Assembly: GCF_028682455.1 (NCBI RefSeq)
Contig: NZ_JANHLD010000001.1
Span: 1,054,001 to 1,118,000, forward strand
Direction of reading: 5' to 3'
DNA: 64,000 nucleotides
DNA from: Pseudomonas putida
Lineage (GTDB): Bacteria > Pseudomonadota > Gammaproteobacteria > Pseudomonadales > Pseudomonadaceae
Shown here: piece after piece, positions 50,383-58,851 of the stretch
Layout: each line of letters opens with the position of its first letter
How positions within the stretch are numbered: position 1 is the stretch's first letter
Notes under the pieces: generated by a model
Database searches by the model: none
The model's input: only the letters and a program-made list of their open reading frames with translations
Told to the model about the DNA's origin: nothing
Position numbers and translations under genes: made by a program

Positions 50383-51705
50383 ATGCAACTGTCGTTTTCT
50401 CACCTGCCCACCGTTGTCGCCTTGAGCGGCCTGTTGCTGGCGCACGCCGACCTGGCGCAGGCCGGACGCGTCGAACTGGGCGTGGCTGCCGCACAAGCCG
50501 ACCTGACGCTGGGTTGCCTGTACCCGATGACCGAGCGCGCGGCGATTTACGGCCAGGACAGTATCGCCGGCATCCAGGTCGCGTTGAGCGAGCTGCAGGC
50601 CCAGCGCGACGCCGGGCAACAGGTGCCACAGATGCGGGTGATCATCGACGACGACCAGTCCAAGGCCTCCTACGGCACCAGCCTGGCCCGGGCCTTCATT
50701 CGCAAGGACGGCGTGCAGGTGCTGTGCGGCATGGTGTCTTCGGGCGTGGCAATCGCCGTCAGCCAACTGGCCCGGGACGAGAAGGTGCTGATGATCGGCA
50801 CCGACCATGCCTCGTCGCGCATGACCCTGGAAAACGGTCATCGCTACTACTTTCGCGTCACCAACGATACCTGGACCTCCATGGCCGCCGGTGCCCATTA
50901 CCTGAAGGCACTGCAGGCCAGCACCGGCTGGAAGCGCCTGGCCTTCATCGGCCCCGACTACGAGTACGGCCATGTGTCGAGGGACGACCTGCATGAGGCG
51001 CTGCGCCAACTGGGTGTGCAGTTCGAGGACGTCACCGAGCTCTGGCCGCGGCTGTACGAGCCCGACTACTCGGCCTATATCGCCGCACTCGAACAGGCAA
51101 GGCCGGACATCATCGTCTCGGCCCTGTGGGGCGGCGATTTTCATGCCTTCGTCAAGCAGGCCGCCGGAACACGGCTGTTCGAGACCTCGCGGCTGGCCAA
51201 CTTCGATACCGGTGGCAACTATGACTTCCTCGTTTCCCTTGGCGACAAGGCGCCGCCGGGCCTCATTCTTTCGGCTCGGCACCACAACAACTGGCCGCAG
51301 ACGCAGCGCAACGGGTCCTTCGTCGAGCGCTTCCGTGCCCTGACCGGGCGTTACCCGACTTACGCCGCCGAAGGTGCCTACACCGGCGTGATGGTCCTGG
51401 CCAAGGCCAGCCAGAAGGCCGGTGGCGCTACCGACACCGAGTCGCTGGTCACCGCCCTCGAAGGGCTGGAGATCGCCTTGCCGGAAGATCCGCCGGGCTT
51501 CGTCTCGCGTATCGATCCGCTGACCCACCAGATCCAGCAGACCCAGGCCGTCGGCACCCCGGTGCGCAACGACGACTACCCGCCTGCGCAACTGATGCTC
51601 GGTGAGTGGTCGGTGTACTCCGCCCAGGACCTGCTGCCCGACCCGGCCGTGCGCGCGCGTCGGCAAGCCATGCAAATCCGTAATCCCGAGGGGCATGCCC
51701 CTTAG
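50383..51705 (+). CDS. ABC substrate-binding protein 1 (LivK-type)
   Basis: 440 residues from the ATG at 50383 with AAGGGA upstream. Signal peptide residues 1-28 (VVALSGLLLAHADLAQAG). The periplasmic-binding type I fold is typical: LGCLYPMTERAAIYGQDSIAGIQVAL, CGMVSSGVAIAVSQLARDEKVLMIGTDHASSRMT, YYFRVTNDTWTSMAAGAHYL and FIGPDYEYGHV. It is the first gene after the sigma-54 promoter. With the next gene it forms two binding proteins for one transporter, suggesting two related substrates or stages. Confidence 0.9.
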   Translation: MQLSFSHLPTVVALSGLLLAHADLAQAGRVELGVAAAQADLTLGCLYPMTERAAIYGQDSIAGIQVALSELQAQRDAGQQVPQMRVIIDDDQSKASYGTSLARAFIRKDGVQVLCGMVSSGVAIAVSQLARDEKVLMIGTDHASSRMTLENGHRYYFRVTNDTWTSMAAGAHYLKALQASTGWKRLAFIGPDYEYGHVSRDDLHEALRQLGVQFEDVTELWPRLYEPDYSAYIAALEQARPDIIVSALWGGDFHAFVKQAAGTRLFETSRLANFDTGGNYDFLVSLGDKAPPGLILSARHHNNWPQTQRNGSFVERFRALTGRYPTYAAEGAYTGVMVLAKASQKAGGATDTESLVTALEGLEIALPEDPPGFVSRIDPLTHQIQQTQAVGTPVRNDDYPPAQLMLGEWSVYSAQDLLPDPAVRARRQAMQIRNPEGHAP

Positions 51706-51732
51706 CTTCAGCAACCCGTAATGGAATTGACC

Positions 51733-53067
51733 ATGAACAACTATAAGAAAAGCGTCTCGCACTCCCGCAAAGCACTGCCCCTGGCCCTGGCGATCGCCAT
51801 GGCAGGGATTGGCGCCGGTAGCACTGGCGCCGCCGTGGCCGCCGAGAACGGCAAGTTCCGGGTCGGCGTGGTGACCTTCCTCTCCGGTCCGGCTGCCGGT
51901 CCGTTCGGCGAGCCATCGGCCAATGCCGCCAAGGTGCTGGTGGAAGGCCTCAACCAGGGCAAGCTGCCGGCGCCCTACGACAAACTGGGCATCAACGGCG
52001 CCGAGATCGAGATGGTGATCATCGATGAGGCCGGGGGCGCCGCCAAGCAGGTGGAAGAATTCCGCAACCTGGTGCAGCGCCAGAAGGTCGATGCGGTAGT
52101 TGGCTACATCTCCTCCGGCGATTGCCTGGCGATTGCGCCGGTGGCCGAAGAACTGGGGGCGATGACCGTGTTCTACGATTGCGGCACTTCGCAACTGTTC
52201 AGCGAGGACAAGACCCCGCAGTTCGTCTTCCGTACCAGCCTGGACGCTGCCGTGGACAACATCGGTGCCGCCCGCTACCTGGCCAAGACCCGTCCGGACG
52301 CCGTGCGCGTCGGCGGTATCCAGCAGAACTACGCCTGGGGCCAGGACAGCTGGAACGACTTCACCCTGTCGATGGCCCAGATCATGCCCAAGAGCCAGGT
52401 GGTCGAATCGCAGATGCCCAAGGTCTTCCAGGGCCAGTACGGCGCGGAGATCTCGGCGCTGTCGGTGAAGCGTCCGGACATCATCCATTCCAGCTTCTGG
52501 GGCGGCGACATGGAGGCCCTGGTGCTCCAGGCCAACTCCCGCGGCCTGCTGGAAGATGCCACCGCCGTCCTGACCTGCGGCGAGTCGGCCCTGGCGCGCT
52601 ACAAGGACCAGGCACCCAACGGCATGATCATCGGCGGTCGCGGCCCGTTCGGGGCCTTCGCGCCCGAAAACGCCTTGAACACCTGGTTCACCCAGGCCTA
52701 TCAGTCCGCCTACAAGGCCGCGCCGACCTACCCGGCGAGCAAGATGGCCCAGGCCATCCTCGGCCTGAAGTTCGCCGCGGAAAACGCCAAGGCCGAAGCG
52801 GGCACCATCCCGGCGCCGCTGGAAATGGCCAAGGCCTTTAAAGGCGCCACCTTCGAGTCGGTCTCGGGCACCGTGCAGATGGCCCGCGCCGGCGGTCACC
52901 AGGCCATGCAAGGCATTGCCTACGGTGAGTACCACTACGATGCGGCCAGCAAGCAGGGCAGCGTGCAGAACGTGATCGCCTTCGCCGGCGAGTGCGTGAC
53001 CCCGCCCGACGGCACCACCGCGCATGACTGGATCAAGGCCGGTTTCCCTGGCGCGCAATGCAACTGA
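51733..53067 (+). CDS. ABC substrate-binding protein 2 (LivK-type)
   Basis: 444 residues from the ATG at 51733 (GGAA upstream). Signal peptide MNNYKKSVSHSRKALPLALAIAMAGI, cleaved about residue 37 (AVAA-E). The mature domain reads KFRVGVVTFLSGPAAGPFGEPSANAAKVLVEGLN, with VGYISSGDCLAIAPVAEELGAMTVFYDCGTSQLF, a typical type I binding-protein fold. The sequence is only distantly similar to the first binding protein. A strong hairpin follows the stop, which would support high expression of the binding proteins over the membrane components. Confidence 0.92.
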   Translation: MNNYKKSVSHSRKALPLALAIAMAGIGAGSTGAAVAAENGKFRVGVVTFLSGPAAGPFGEPSANAAKVLVEGLNQGKLPAPYDKLGINGAEIEMVIIDEAGGAAKQVEEFRNLVQRQKVDAVVGYISSGDCLAIAPVAEELGAMTVFYDCGTSQLFSEDKTPQFVFRTSLDAAVDNIGAARYLAKTRPDAVRVGGIQQNYAWGQDSWNDFTLSMAQIMPKSQVVESQMPKVFQGQYGAEISALSVKRPDIIHSSFWGGDMEALVLQANSRGLLEDATAVLTCGESALARYKDQAPNGMIIGGRGPFGAFAPENALNTWFTQAYQSAYKAAPTYPASKMAQAILGLKFAAENAKAEAGTIPAPLEMAKAFKGATFESVSGTVQMARAGGHQAMQGIAYGEYHYDAASKQGSVQNVIAFAGECVTPPDGTTAHDWIKAGFPGAQCN

Positions 53068-53089
53068 TCGCCTGCACACCTGACTGATC

Positions 53090-53113
53090 GTGGCGGCCGT
53101 TCCAGGCCGCCAC
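53090..53113. other. Intercistronic hairpin after the second binding protein
   Basis: GTGGCGGCC / GGCCGCCAC, perfect 9-bp stem with GTTCCA loop, then TCTTGCC. It sits between binding-protein and permease genes, as in many ABC operons where it raises binding-protein mRNA stability. Confidence 0.7.
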
Positions 53114-53133
53114 TCTTGCCAAGGTAGAACCTT

Positions 53134-54033
53134 ATGCTGAGTCTTTACGCGGTGCTGATCGACGGCGCCATCTATGCCTCGTGGCTGTTTCTGGTCGCGG
53201 CGGGGCTCACCGTCATCTACGGCGTCATGCGAATCCTGAACATGGCCCATGGCAGCTTCTACGCCATCGGTGCCTATGCCGCCGCCTCGCTGGTGGGCTG
53301 GTATTTCAACAACGGGGTAGGGCCGGTGTGGGTCGGCTACCTGATGATGCTCGGCTGCGCACTGGCCGCAGGCCTGGTGGTCGGCCTGCTGATCGAGCGC
53401 GGCCTGCTGCGCTTCATGTACGGCCGCGATGAAGTGCTGATGGTGATCATCACCTACGCCTTGCTGCTGATCCTCGAAGACGCCATGAAGATGATCTGGG
53501 GCGTCAACCCGTACTTCGCCTACCAGCCTTATGCCGAAATGGGCCGCAGTGTGCTGGCCGGGCTGAAGGTCTCCAACTACGACCTGATGCTGGTCGGCGT
53601 CTCGCTGGTGCTCGGCCTCGGGCTGTGGTTGTGGCTGGAGCGTACCCACCAGGGCAAGGTGCTGCGCGCGGTGATCCATGACCGCGAAGTGGCCCTGGCC
53701 ATGGGCGTCAACGTGCGTCGGGTGTTCACCCTGGTGTTCGTGCTCGGCACTGTGCTTGGCACCCTGGCGGGCGCGCTGACGGCCCCGGCGATTTCCGTCG
53801 CTCCCGGTATCGGCGTGGAAATCATCGTGCTGGCGTTCGCCGTGGTGGTGATCGGCGGCATGGGCAGCATCGAAGGGGCCGCCCTCGGCGCCTTGCTGGT
53901 GGGCTTGAGCCGCGCCGCGGCGGTGCACTACGCACCGCAATTCGAACTCTTTGTGATCTATGGCGTGATGGCGCTGGTCCTGGCGGTACGTCCGCAGGGG
54001 CTGTTCGGCCGCGTGCTTGCGAGGAAAATCTGA
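53134..54033 (+). CDS. ABC permease, LivH-type
   Basis: 299 residues, about 8 membrane helices. LivH-type patterns: AGLTVIYGVMRILNMAHGSFYAIGAYAAASL, and IGVEIIVLAFAVVVIGGMGSIEGAALGALLVGL near the end. Inner-membrane half of a branched-chain amino acid/urea/amide-type ABC importer. SD AAGG. Stop overlaps the next ATG by one base (TGATG). Confidence 0.94.
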   Translation: MLSLYAVLIDGAIYASWLFLVAAGLTVIYGVMRILNMAHGSFYAIGAYAAASLVGWYFNNGVGPVWVGYLMMLGCALAAGLVVGLLIERGLLRFMYGRDEVLMVIITYALLLILEDAMKMIWGVNPYFAYQPYAEMGRSVLAGLKVSNYDLMLVGVSLVLGLGLWLWLERTHQGKVLRAVIHDREVALAMGVNVRRVFTLVFVLGTVLGTLAGALTAPAISVAPGIGVEIIVLAFAVVVIGGMGSIEGAALGALLVGLSRAAAVHYAPQFELFVIYGVMALVLAVRPQGLFGRVLARKI

Positions 54034-54992
54034 TGCGCCTGGATAGAACCGAATTGATCCTGCTCGGCGTTGCCGTGCTGTTCGCCGCGGGGGGGCTGAT
54101 CGCGCCCCAGTGGCTGGTGTTCCTGCTGACCATGGCGCTGGCCAAGTCGATGGTCGTGCAAGGGGTGGTGATGCAGATGCGCGCCGGCCTCGTGACCTTC
54201 GGCCAGGGCCTGTACTTCTGCATCGGTGGCTATGCCGTGGGCATGGGCGGTCACTTCCTGGATATCAGCGACCTGCCGACCCTGCTGTTGATCGGCATTG
54301 GCGCGGCGGTGGCGCTGGCCATGATCCTCGGCCTGCTGATGACCCGCTACCGCGAGATCTTCTTCGCCATGCTGTCGCTGGCGTTCTCGATGATCCTCTA
54401 CGGCATGCTGGTGAAAAGCCCTGCGCTGGGCAGCACCGACGGCTTCAACGTCAAGGCCTGGACCCTGTTCGGCTGGAGCCCGGCCGCAGGCCAGGCACCG
54501 CTGGCGCTGTTCGTCATCATCGTCGCCGTGTCGGCCGTGCTCGCGGTGCTGCTGCACCGCTACGGTCGCAGCAGCGCAGGGGCGATGTGCGAGGCGATTC
54601 GCGAGAACGAGGTGCGGGTCGAGTACCTCGGCCAGTCGCCGCGCTGGGTGCTCTACATGAACTACGTCGCCGCCGCCGGGGTGTCCGCTCTGGGCGGGGG
54701 CTTCATGGCCCTGGCAGCCGGGCACATCGACCCGGAAATGGCGTACTGGATCACCTCCGGCGAGTTCGTCTTTATCGCCTTGCTCGGCGGTACGGCCCAC
54801 GTGGCGGCGCCGATCATCGCCGCGATCCTGTTCGCCGTGGTGCGCACCTACGCCATCGAACTGGTGCCCCACAGCTGGCAGATGATTCTGGGCATCACCC
54901 TGCTGGCGATCATCGTCTTTCTACCCAAGGGCCTGTGGAGCCTGTTCAGTGGCCAGGCCCGCGCGGCCAAGGCAGTGGAGGCCAAGGTATGA
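54033..54992 (+). CDS. ABC permease, LivM-type
   Basis: 319 residues, about 9 helices. LivM-type features: VVMQMRAGLVTFGQGLYFCIGGYAVG, FFAMLSLAFSMILYGMLVKS, and CEAIRENEVRVEYLGQSPR (the EAA-like loop), followed by WITSGEFVFIALLGGTAHVAAPIIAA. Pairs with the LivH-type permease. Overlaps the next ATPase gene as ATGA. Confidence 0.94.
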   Translation: MRLDRTELILLGVAVLFAAGGLIAPQWLVFLLTMALAKSMVVQGVVMQMRAGLVTFGQGLYFCIGGYAVGMGGHFLDISDLPTLLLIGIGAAVALAMILGLLMTRYREIFFAMLSLAFSMILYGMLVKSPALGSTDGFNVKAWTLFGWSPAAGQAPLALFVIIVAVSAVLAVLLHRYGRSSAGAMCEAIRENEVRVEYLGQSPRWVLYMNYVAAAGVSALGGGFMALAAGHIDPEMAYWITSGEFVFIALLGGTAHVAAPIIAAILFAVVRTYAIELVPHSWQMILGITLLAIIVFLPKGLWSLFSGQARAAKAVEAKV

Positions 54993-55759
54993 GCTGCATT
55001 CTCGAAACCCGCGGGCTGTACAAGGAGTTCGGCGCGGTCACTGCCGCCAAGGATGTCAACGTCAGCATCAGCAAGGGCGAAGTGGTGGGGGTGATCGGCT
55101 CCAACGGCGCCGGCAAGACCACCTTCATCAACATGGTGACCGGCTATCTCAAGCCCAGCCGTGGCGAAATCCTCTTCAACGGCCAGTCGATCATCGGCCG
55201 CACGCCGCGGGCGATCACCCGTGCCGGCATGGCCCGCTCGTTCCAGGTCGCGCAGCTGTTCCCCGAACTGACCGTGCTGGACAACCTGCTGATTGCCCTG
55301 GCTGCCGCCGAGTCGCCGTTTCCGTCGCTGCTGCGGCCGCTGCGCAATGAGGTGCGGATTGCCCGTGCCGACGCGATTCTCAGCGAGTTCAGCATCCTCT
55401 CCTGGCGCGACAGCAAGGTCACCGCCGTGCCGCAAGGCGTGCGCAAGCTGATCGACATCGCCATGGCGCTGATCGTCGACCCGCAGATGCTGCTGCTCGA
55501 TGAACCCACCAGTGGTGTCAGCGCCGAGGAAAAGACCCAGTTGATGGACACTGTGATGCAGGTGGTGTCGCGGCATCAGGTCACGGTGCTGTTCGTCGAG
55601 CACGACATGGACGTGGTGCGTCGCTATGTCTCGCGGATCCTCGCGTTCTACAGCGGCGAAGTGCTGGCCGACGGCCCGCCGCAAACGGTATTGGCCAATG
55701 CCCGGGTCCAGGAACTGGTCACCGGTGGTCAGCGGGCACACAAGGGGGCAACCGCATGA
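54989..55759 (+). CDS. ABC ATPase, LivG-type
   Basis: 256 residues from the ATGA overlap at 54989. Walker A GSNGAGKTT and Walker B MLLLDEPTSGVSAEE are clear. The signature motif is replaced: where LSGGQ- or LPYG-type motifs are expected the sequence reads AVPQGVRKLIDIAMAL. The H-loop is in LFVEHDMDVV. The long insertion typical of LivG (about residues 95-130) is present. The unusual signature is a deviation worth noting, as the ATPase may be less active or rely on the partner. Confidence 0.93.
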   Translation: MSCILETRGLYKEFGAVTAAKDVNVSISKGEVVGVIGSNGAGKTTFINMVTGYLKPSRGEILFNGQSIIGRTPRAITRAGMARSFQVAQLFPELTVLDNLLIALAAAESPFPSLLRPLRNEVRIARADAILSEFSILSWRDSKVTAVPQGVRKLIDIAMALIVDPQMLLLDEPTSGVSAEEKTQLMDTVMQVVSRHQVTVLFVEHDMDVVRRYVSRILAFYSGEVLADGPPQTVLANARVQELVTGGQRAHKGATA

Positions 55760-56403
55760 GCCTGGAAATTCGCAACCTCAACGTGGCCATTGAATCGGTG
55801 CCGATCCTGCACGACGTTTCGCTGCAGGTCGGTGCCGGGCAGATGGTCGGCCTGATCGGCCATAACGGTGCCGGCAAGACCACCCTGATCCGTACCCTGA
55901 TGGGCCTGCTGGACGCCACGGGCGGCTCGATCCATTTCGCCGGTAACGATCTGCGCGCACAGCCGGGCCACCAGCGCGCGGCAGCGGGCATCAGCTACCT
56001 GCCCGAAGACCGCCGGCTGATCCCGGCGCTGACGGTAGAGGAAAACATCCTGCTGCCGGTGTGGGCCAACAAGCTGCCGGGCAGCGTCCAGCGCCTGGAG
56101 TGGGTCTACAGCCTGATCCCGGAAATCGCCCAGTTTCGCGAACGCCGCGCCATGCAACTGTCTGGCGGCCAGCAGAAACTGGTGGCCCTGGCGCGGGCGC
56201 TGATGCCGGGCAACCGCCTGTTGATCCTCGATGAACCGTTCGAGGGCGTGGCGCCGGTGCTGTCGCGCCGCCTTACCGAAGTGATCGCCCAGCTCGGACA
56301 GGAAGGCCTGTGCGTGCTGATCTCCGAGTCCGATGACACCCATTCCGCTGACCTGGTCGATGCCGTTTACCGCATCGAGCGCGGCAGCGTACGCGCAGGA
56401 TAA
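55756..56403 (+). CDS. ABC ATPase, LivF-type
   Basis: 215 residues, slightly short for LivF. Walker A GHNGAGKTT, SYLPEDRRLIPALTVEENILLPV, signature MQLSGGQQKLVALARAL, Walker B RLLILDEPFEGVAPVL and an H-loop region replaced by LISESDDTHSADLVD. It overlaps the upstream ATPase gene as ATGA. It completes the importer with genes 50383-55759. Confidence 0.93.
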   Translation: MSLEIRNLNVAIESVPILHDVSLQVGAGQMVGLIGHNGAGKTTLIRTLMGLLDATGGSIHFAGNDLRAQPGHQRAAAGISYLPEDRRLIPALTVEENILLPVWANKLPGSVQRLEWVYSLIPEIAQFRERRAMQLSGGQQKLVALARALMPGNRLLILDEPFEGVAPVLSRRLTEVIAQLGQEGLCVLISESDDTHSADLVDAVYRIERGSVRAG

Positions 56404-56409
56404 GCCGCC

Positions 56410-57564
56410 ATGTCGACCTTTACCTTTGAAACCACCCCCCGTGTGATCTGCGAAGTCGATGGCGCCCTGCGCCTGGGCACCCTGTGCCGCGAACTTGGCG
56501 CCGAGCGTGTACTGCTCGTCAGCGATCCCGGGTTGCAACGGGCCGGTCTGCTGGAGGCACCGATGCAGGCGCTGCGCGAGGCCGGGGTCGAGGTGACCCT
56601 GTACAGCGACGTCCAGGCCGATCCGCCCGAGGCGTCGGTGCTCGATGCGGTAGCGGCGGGGCACGCCTGCCGCGCCCAGGCCATCATCGGCCTGGGCGGT
56701 GGCAGCTCGCTGGACACCGCCAAGCTGGTGGCGTTGCTGTGCGGTCATGAGCAGGCGCTAGTGGACATCTACGGCATCAACCTGGCCAAGGGCCCGCGCT
56801 TGCCACTGATCCAGGTGCCGACCACGGCCGGTACCGGCTCGGAAGTCACCGCCGTGGCCATCGTCACCACCCCCAGCCACGAAAAAAAGGGCGTGGTCAG
56901 CCCCTTGCTTTACCCGGACATCGCCTTGCTCGATGCACGCCTGACCGTCGGCCTGCCAGCGGCGGTGAGCGCCATGACCGGTGTCGACGCCATGGTTCAT
57001 GCCATCGAGGCCTACACCAGCAAGCACAAGAAGAACGTGCTCTCGGACGGCCTGGCCTTGCAGGCCCTGCGGCTGCTCGGCGGCAACCTCGACCGTGTGC
57101 TGGCCGAACCTGGCGATCTGCAAGCGCGTTCGGACATGCTGCTGGGTTCGATGCTGGCCGGCATGGCCTTTGCCAACGCACCGGTAGCGGCGGTGCATGC
57201 GCTGGCCTATCCACTGGGCGGGCATTTCCATGTGCCCCATGGCTTGAGCAATGCGCTGGTGCTGGTGCCGGTACTGAACTTCAACCGCACCGCAGCGCTG
57301 GCGTTATATGCAGAGCTGGCGGCCACCGTGCTGCCCGGGCAACGCTTCGACAGCCCGGAGCAGGCTTGCGATGCCTTTATCGCCTTCATGACCGCGCTAG
57401 TTGAACGCATGCCGTTTGCCCAGAACCTGACGCAAGTGGGCGTGACCGAAGCGGACCTCGACCGGCTGAGCGACGACGCCATGAAAGTCGAGCGCCTGCT
57501 GATCAACAACCCGCGCCCGGTCAGCCGGGAAGATGCCCGCGCCATTTATGCCTCGGTGCTGTGA
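56410..57564 (+). CDS. Iron-containing alcohol dehydrogenase 1
   Basis: 384 residues, group III (Fe-ADH). NAD-binding GGGSSLDTAK (about 97-105) and the four metal ligands D193 (TGVDAMVHAIE), H197, H263 (VHALAYPLG) and H277 (VPHGLSNAL) are intact, in the FucO spacing. It oxidises an alcohol to an aldehyde with NAD+, or the reverse. It follows the LivF-type gene by 6 bp and is followed by a second Fe-ADH of identical length, so it is part of the sigma-54 operon. Confidence 0.93.
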   Translation: MSTFTFETTPRVICEVDGALRLGTLCRELGAERVLLVSDPGLQRAGLLEAPMQALREAGVEVTLYSDVQADPPEASVLDAVAAGHACRAQAIIGLGGGSSLDTAKLVALLCGHEQALVDIYGINLAKGPRLPLIQVPTTAGTGSEVTAVAIVTTPSHEKKGVVSPLLYPDIALLDARLTVGLPAAVSAMTGVDAMVHAIEAYTSKHKKNVLSDGLALQALRLLGGNLDRVLAEPGDLQARSDMLLGSMLAGMAFANAPVAAVHALAYPLGGHFHVPHGLSNALVLVPVLNFNRTAALALYAELAATVLPGQRFDSPEQACDAFIAFMTALVERMPFAQNLTQVGVTEADLDRLSDDAMKVERLLINNPRPVSREDARAIYASVL

Positions 57565-57574
57565 GGAGTACGCC

Positions 57575-58729
57575 ATGAATCATGAGTTCAGAAGTGTTCC
57601 GCGTATCGTCTGCGAGGCGGGGGCATTGCAGGGTATCGGCAAGGTATTTGCCGGGCTGGCTGTGCGCCGTGTGCTGCTGGTGTGCGACCCCGGCATCGTC
57701 AAACTCGGTTTCGCCGGCAAGGCTTGCGCCGCACTGGAAGCCGCGGGCTGCACCGTGGCGGTGTTCGATGAAGTGGTGGCCGACCCACCGGCAGCGGTGG
57801 TCGAACGGGCGGTTGCTCAGGGCCGTGCCTTCGAGGCCGATGGCGTGCTAGGCCTGGGCGGTGGCAGCTCGCTGGATGCGGCCAAGCTGGTGGCGTTGCT
57901 GATCAATAGCGACCAGCCGCTGGAAGACCTCTACGGCACCGACAAGGCGCGTGGCCAGCGCCTGCCCCTGGTGCTGATGCCGACCACGGCGGGGACCGGT
58001 TCGGAAGTCACCTGGGTGTCGGTGATCACCGATGCCCAGCAGCGCAAGCAGGCCGTGTATTCGGCGCAACTGATGCCGGACGTGGCGGTGCTCGACCCGG
58101 AACTGACCCTTGGCCTGCCGACCGTGGTCACCGCGGCGACCGGCCTGGATGCCATGGTCCACGCCATCGAGGCCTACACCAGTCGCACGCGCAAGAACCC
58201 GATTTCCGATGGTCTGGCCACCACGGCGCTGCGGCTGTTGGGCGGCAACCTGCGCAAGGTACTGGCCGACGGCAGCGACGTCGCCGCCCGTTCGGCGATG
58301 CTGCAGGGCTCGTTGATGGCCGGCATGGCGTTTGTCAATGCGTCGGTGGCGGCGATTCACGGCCTGGCCTACCCGTTGGGGGCGCGGTTTCACATTCCCC
58401 ACGGCCACGCCAATGCCCTGGTGATGGCGCCGATGATTCGCTTCAACCTGCCGGCGGCGCAGCAGCAGTATGCCGAACTGGCCGCGCACCTGTTGCCGCA
58501 GGCAACGTTTGACGATGAAGCCAGCGCAGCCTTGGCCTTCGTCCAGGCCATCGAGGCGCTGGTGGGTGATAGCGGCCTGGAAACGCGCTTGTCGCGGCTG
58601 GGTATCGATGAAGCGGCGATCCCGGTCATGGCGGCGGATGTGGTGAACGGGCTGCAGCGGCTGATCGAAAGCAACCCCAGGGACATGACCGAAGGAGAGG
58701 TGGAGGCCATCTATCGGGGCATTTACTGA
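57575..58729 (+). CDS. Iron-containing alcohol dehydrogenase 2
   Basis: 384 residues from the ATG at 57575 (GAGGAG upstream). Clear paralogue of the preceding enzyme: GGGSSLDAAKLVALL, PTTAGTGSEVTWVSV, D192, H196, H262 and H276 in LDAMVHAIEAYTSRTRKNPISDG and IHGLAYPLGARFHIPHGHAN. The pair probably arose by tandem duplication and may act on different alcohols or successive steps. Last gene of the apparent operon. Confidence 0.93.
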   Translation: MNHEFRSVPRIVCEAGALQGIGKVFAGLAVRRVLLVCDPGIVKLGFAGKACAALEAAGCTVAVFDEVVADPPAAVVERAVAQGRAFEADGVLGLGGGSSLDAAKLVALLINSDQPLEDLYGTDKARGQRLPLVLMPTTAGTGSEVTWVSVITDAQQRKQAVYSAQLMPDVAVLDPELTLGLPTVVTAATGLDAMVHAIEAYTSRTRKNPISDGLATTALRLLGGNLRKVLADGSDVAARSAMLQGSLMAGMAFVNASVAAIHGLAYPLGARFHIPHGHANALVMAPMIRFNLPAAQQQYAELAAHLLPQATFDDEASAALAFVQAIEALVGDSGLETRLSRLGIDEAAIPVMAADVVNGLQRLIESNPRDMTEGEVEAIYRGIY

Positions 58730-58851
58730 CTATGCTCCAGCGCTCTATCGACTGTGAAAAAACGGACTAGCGAGCGCCTTGATTGTCGTCGGCCAGCCAC
58801 TAGCCTCGACAACAGCGCGTTCGCTTCACCCCGCACGACAGGAGGGCGCTC

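Noticed and set aside
50236..53940. A 1234-codon open frame on the minus strand across the binding-protein genes
   Set aside because: Rich in His, Gln, Arg and Gly with no domain pattern, as expected for an antisense frame of GC-rich genes. The plus strand holds clear signal peptides and binding-protein motifs with SD sites.
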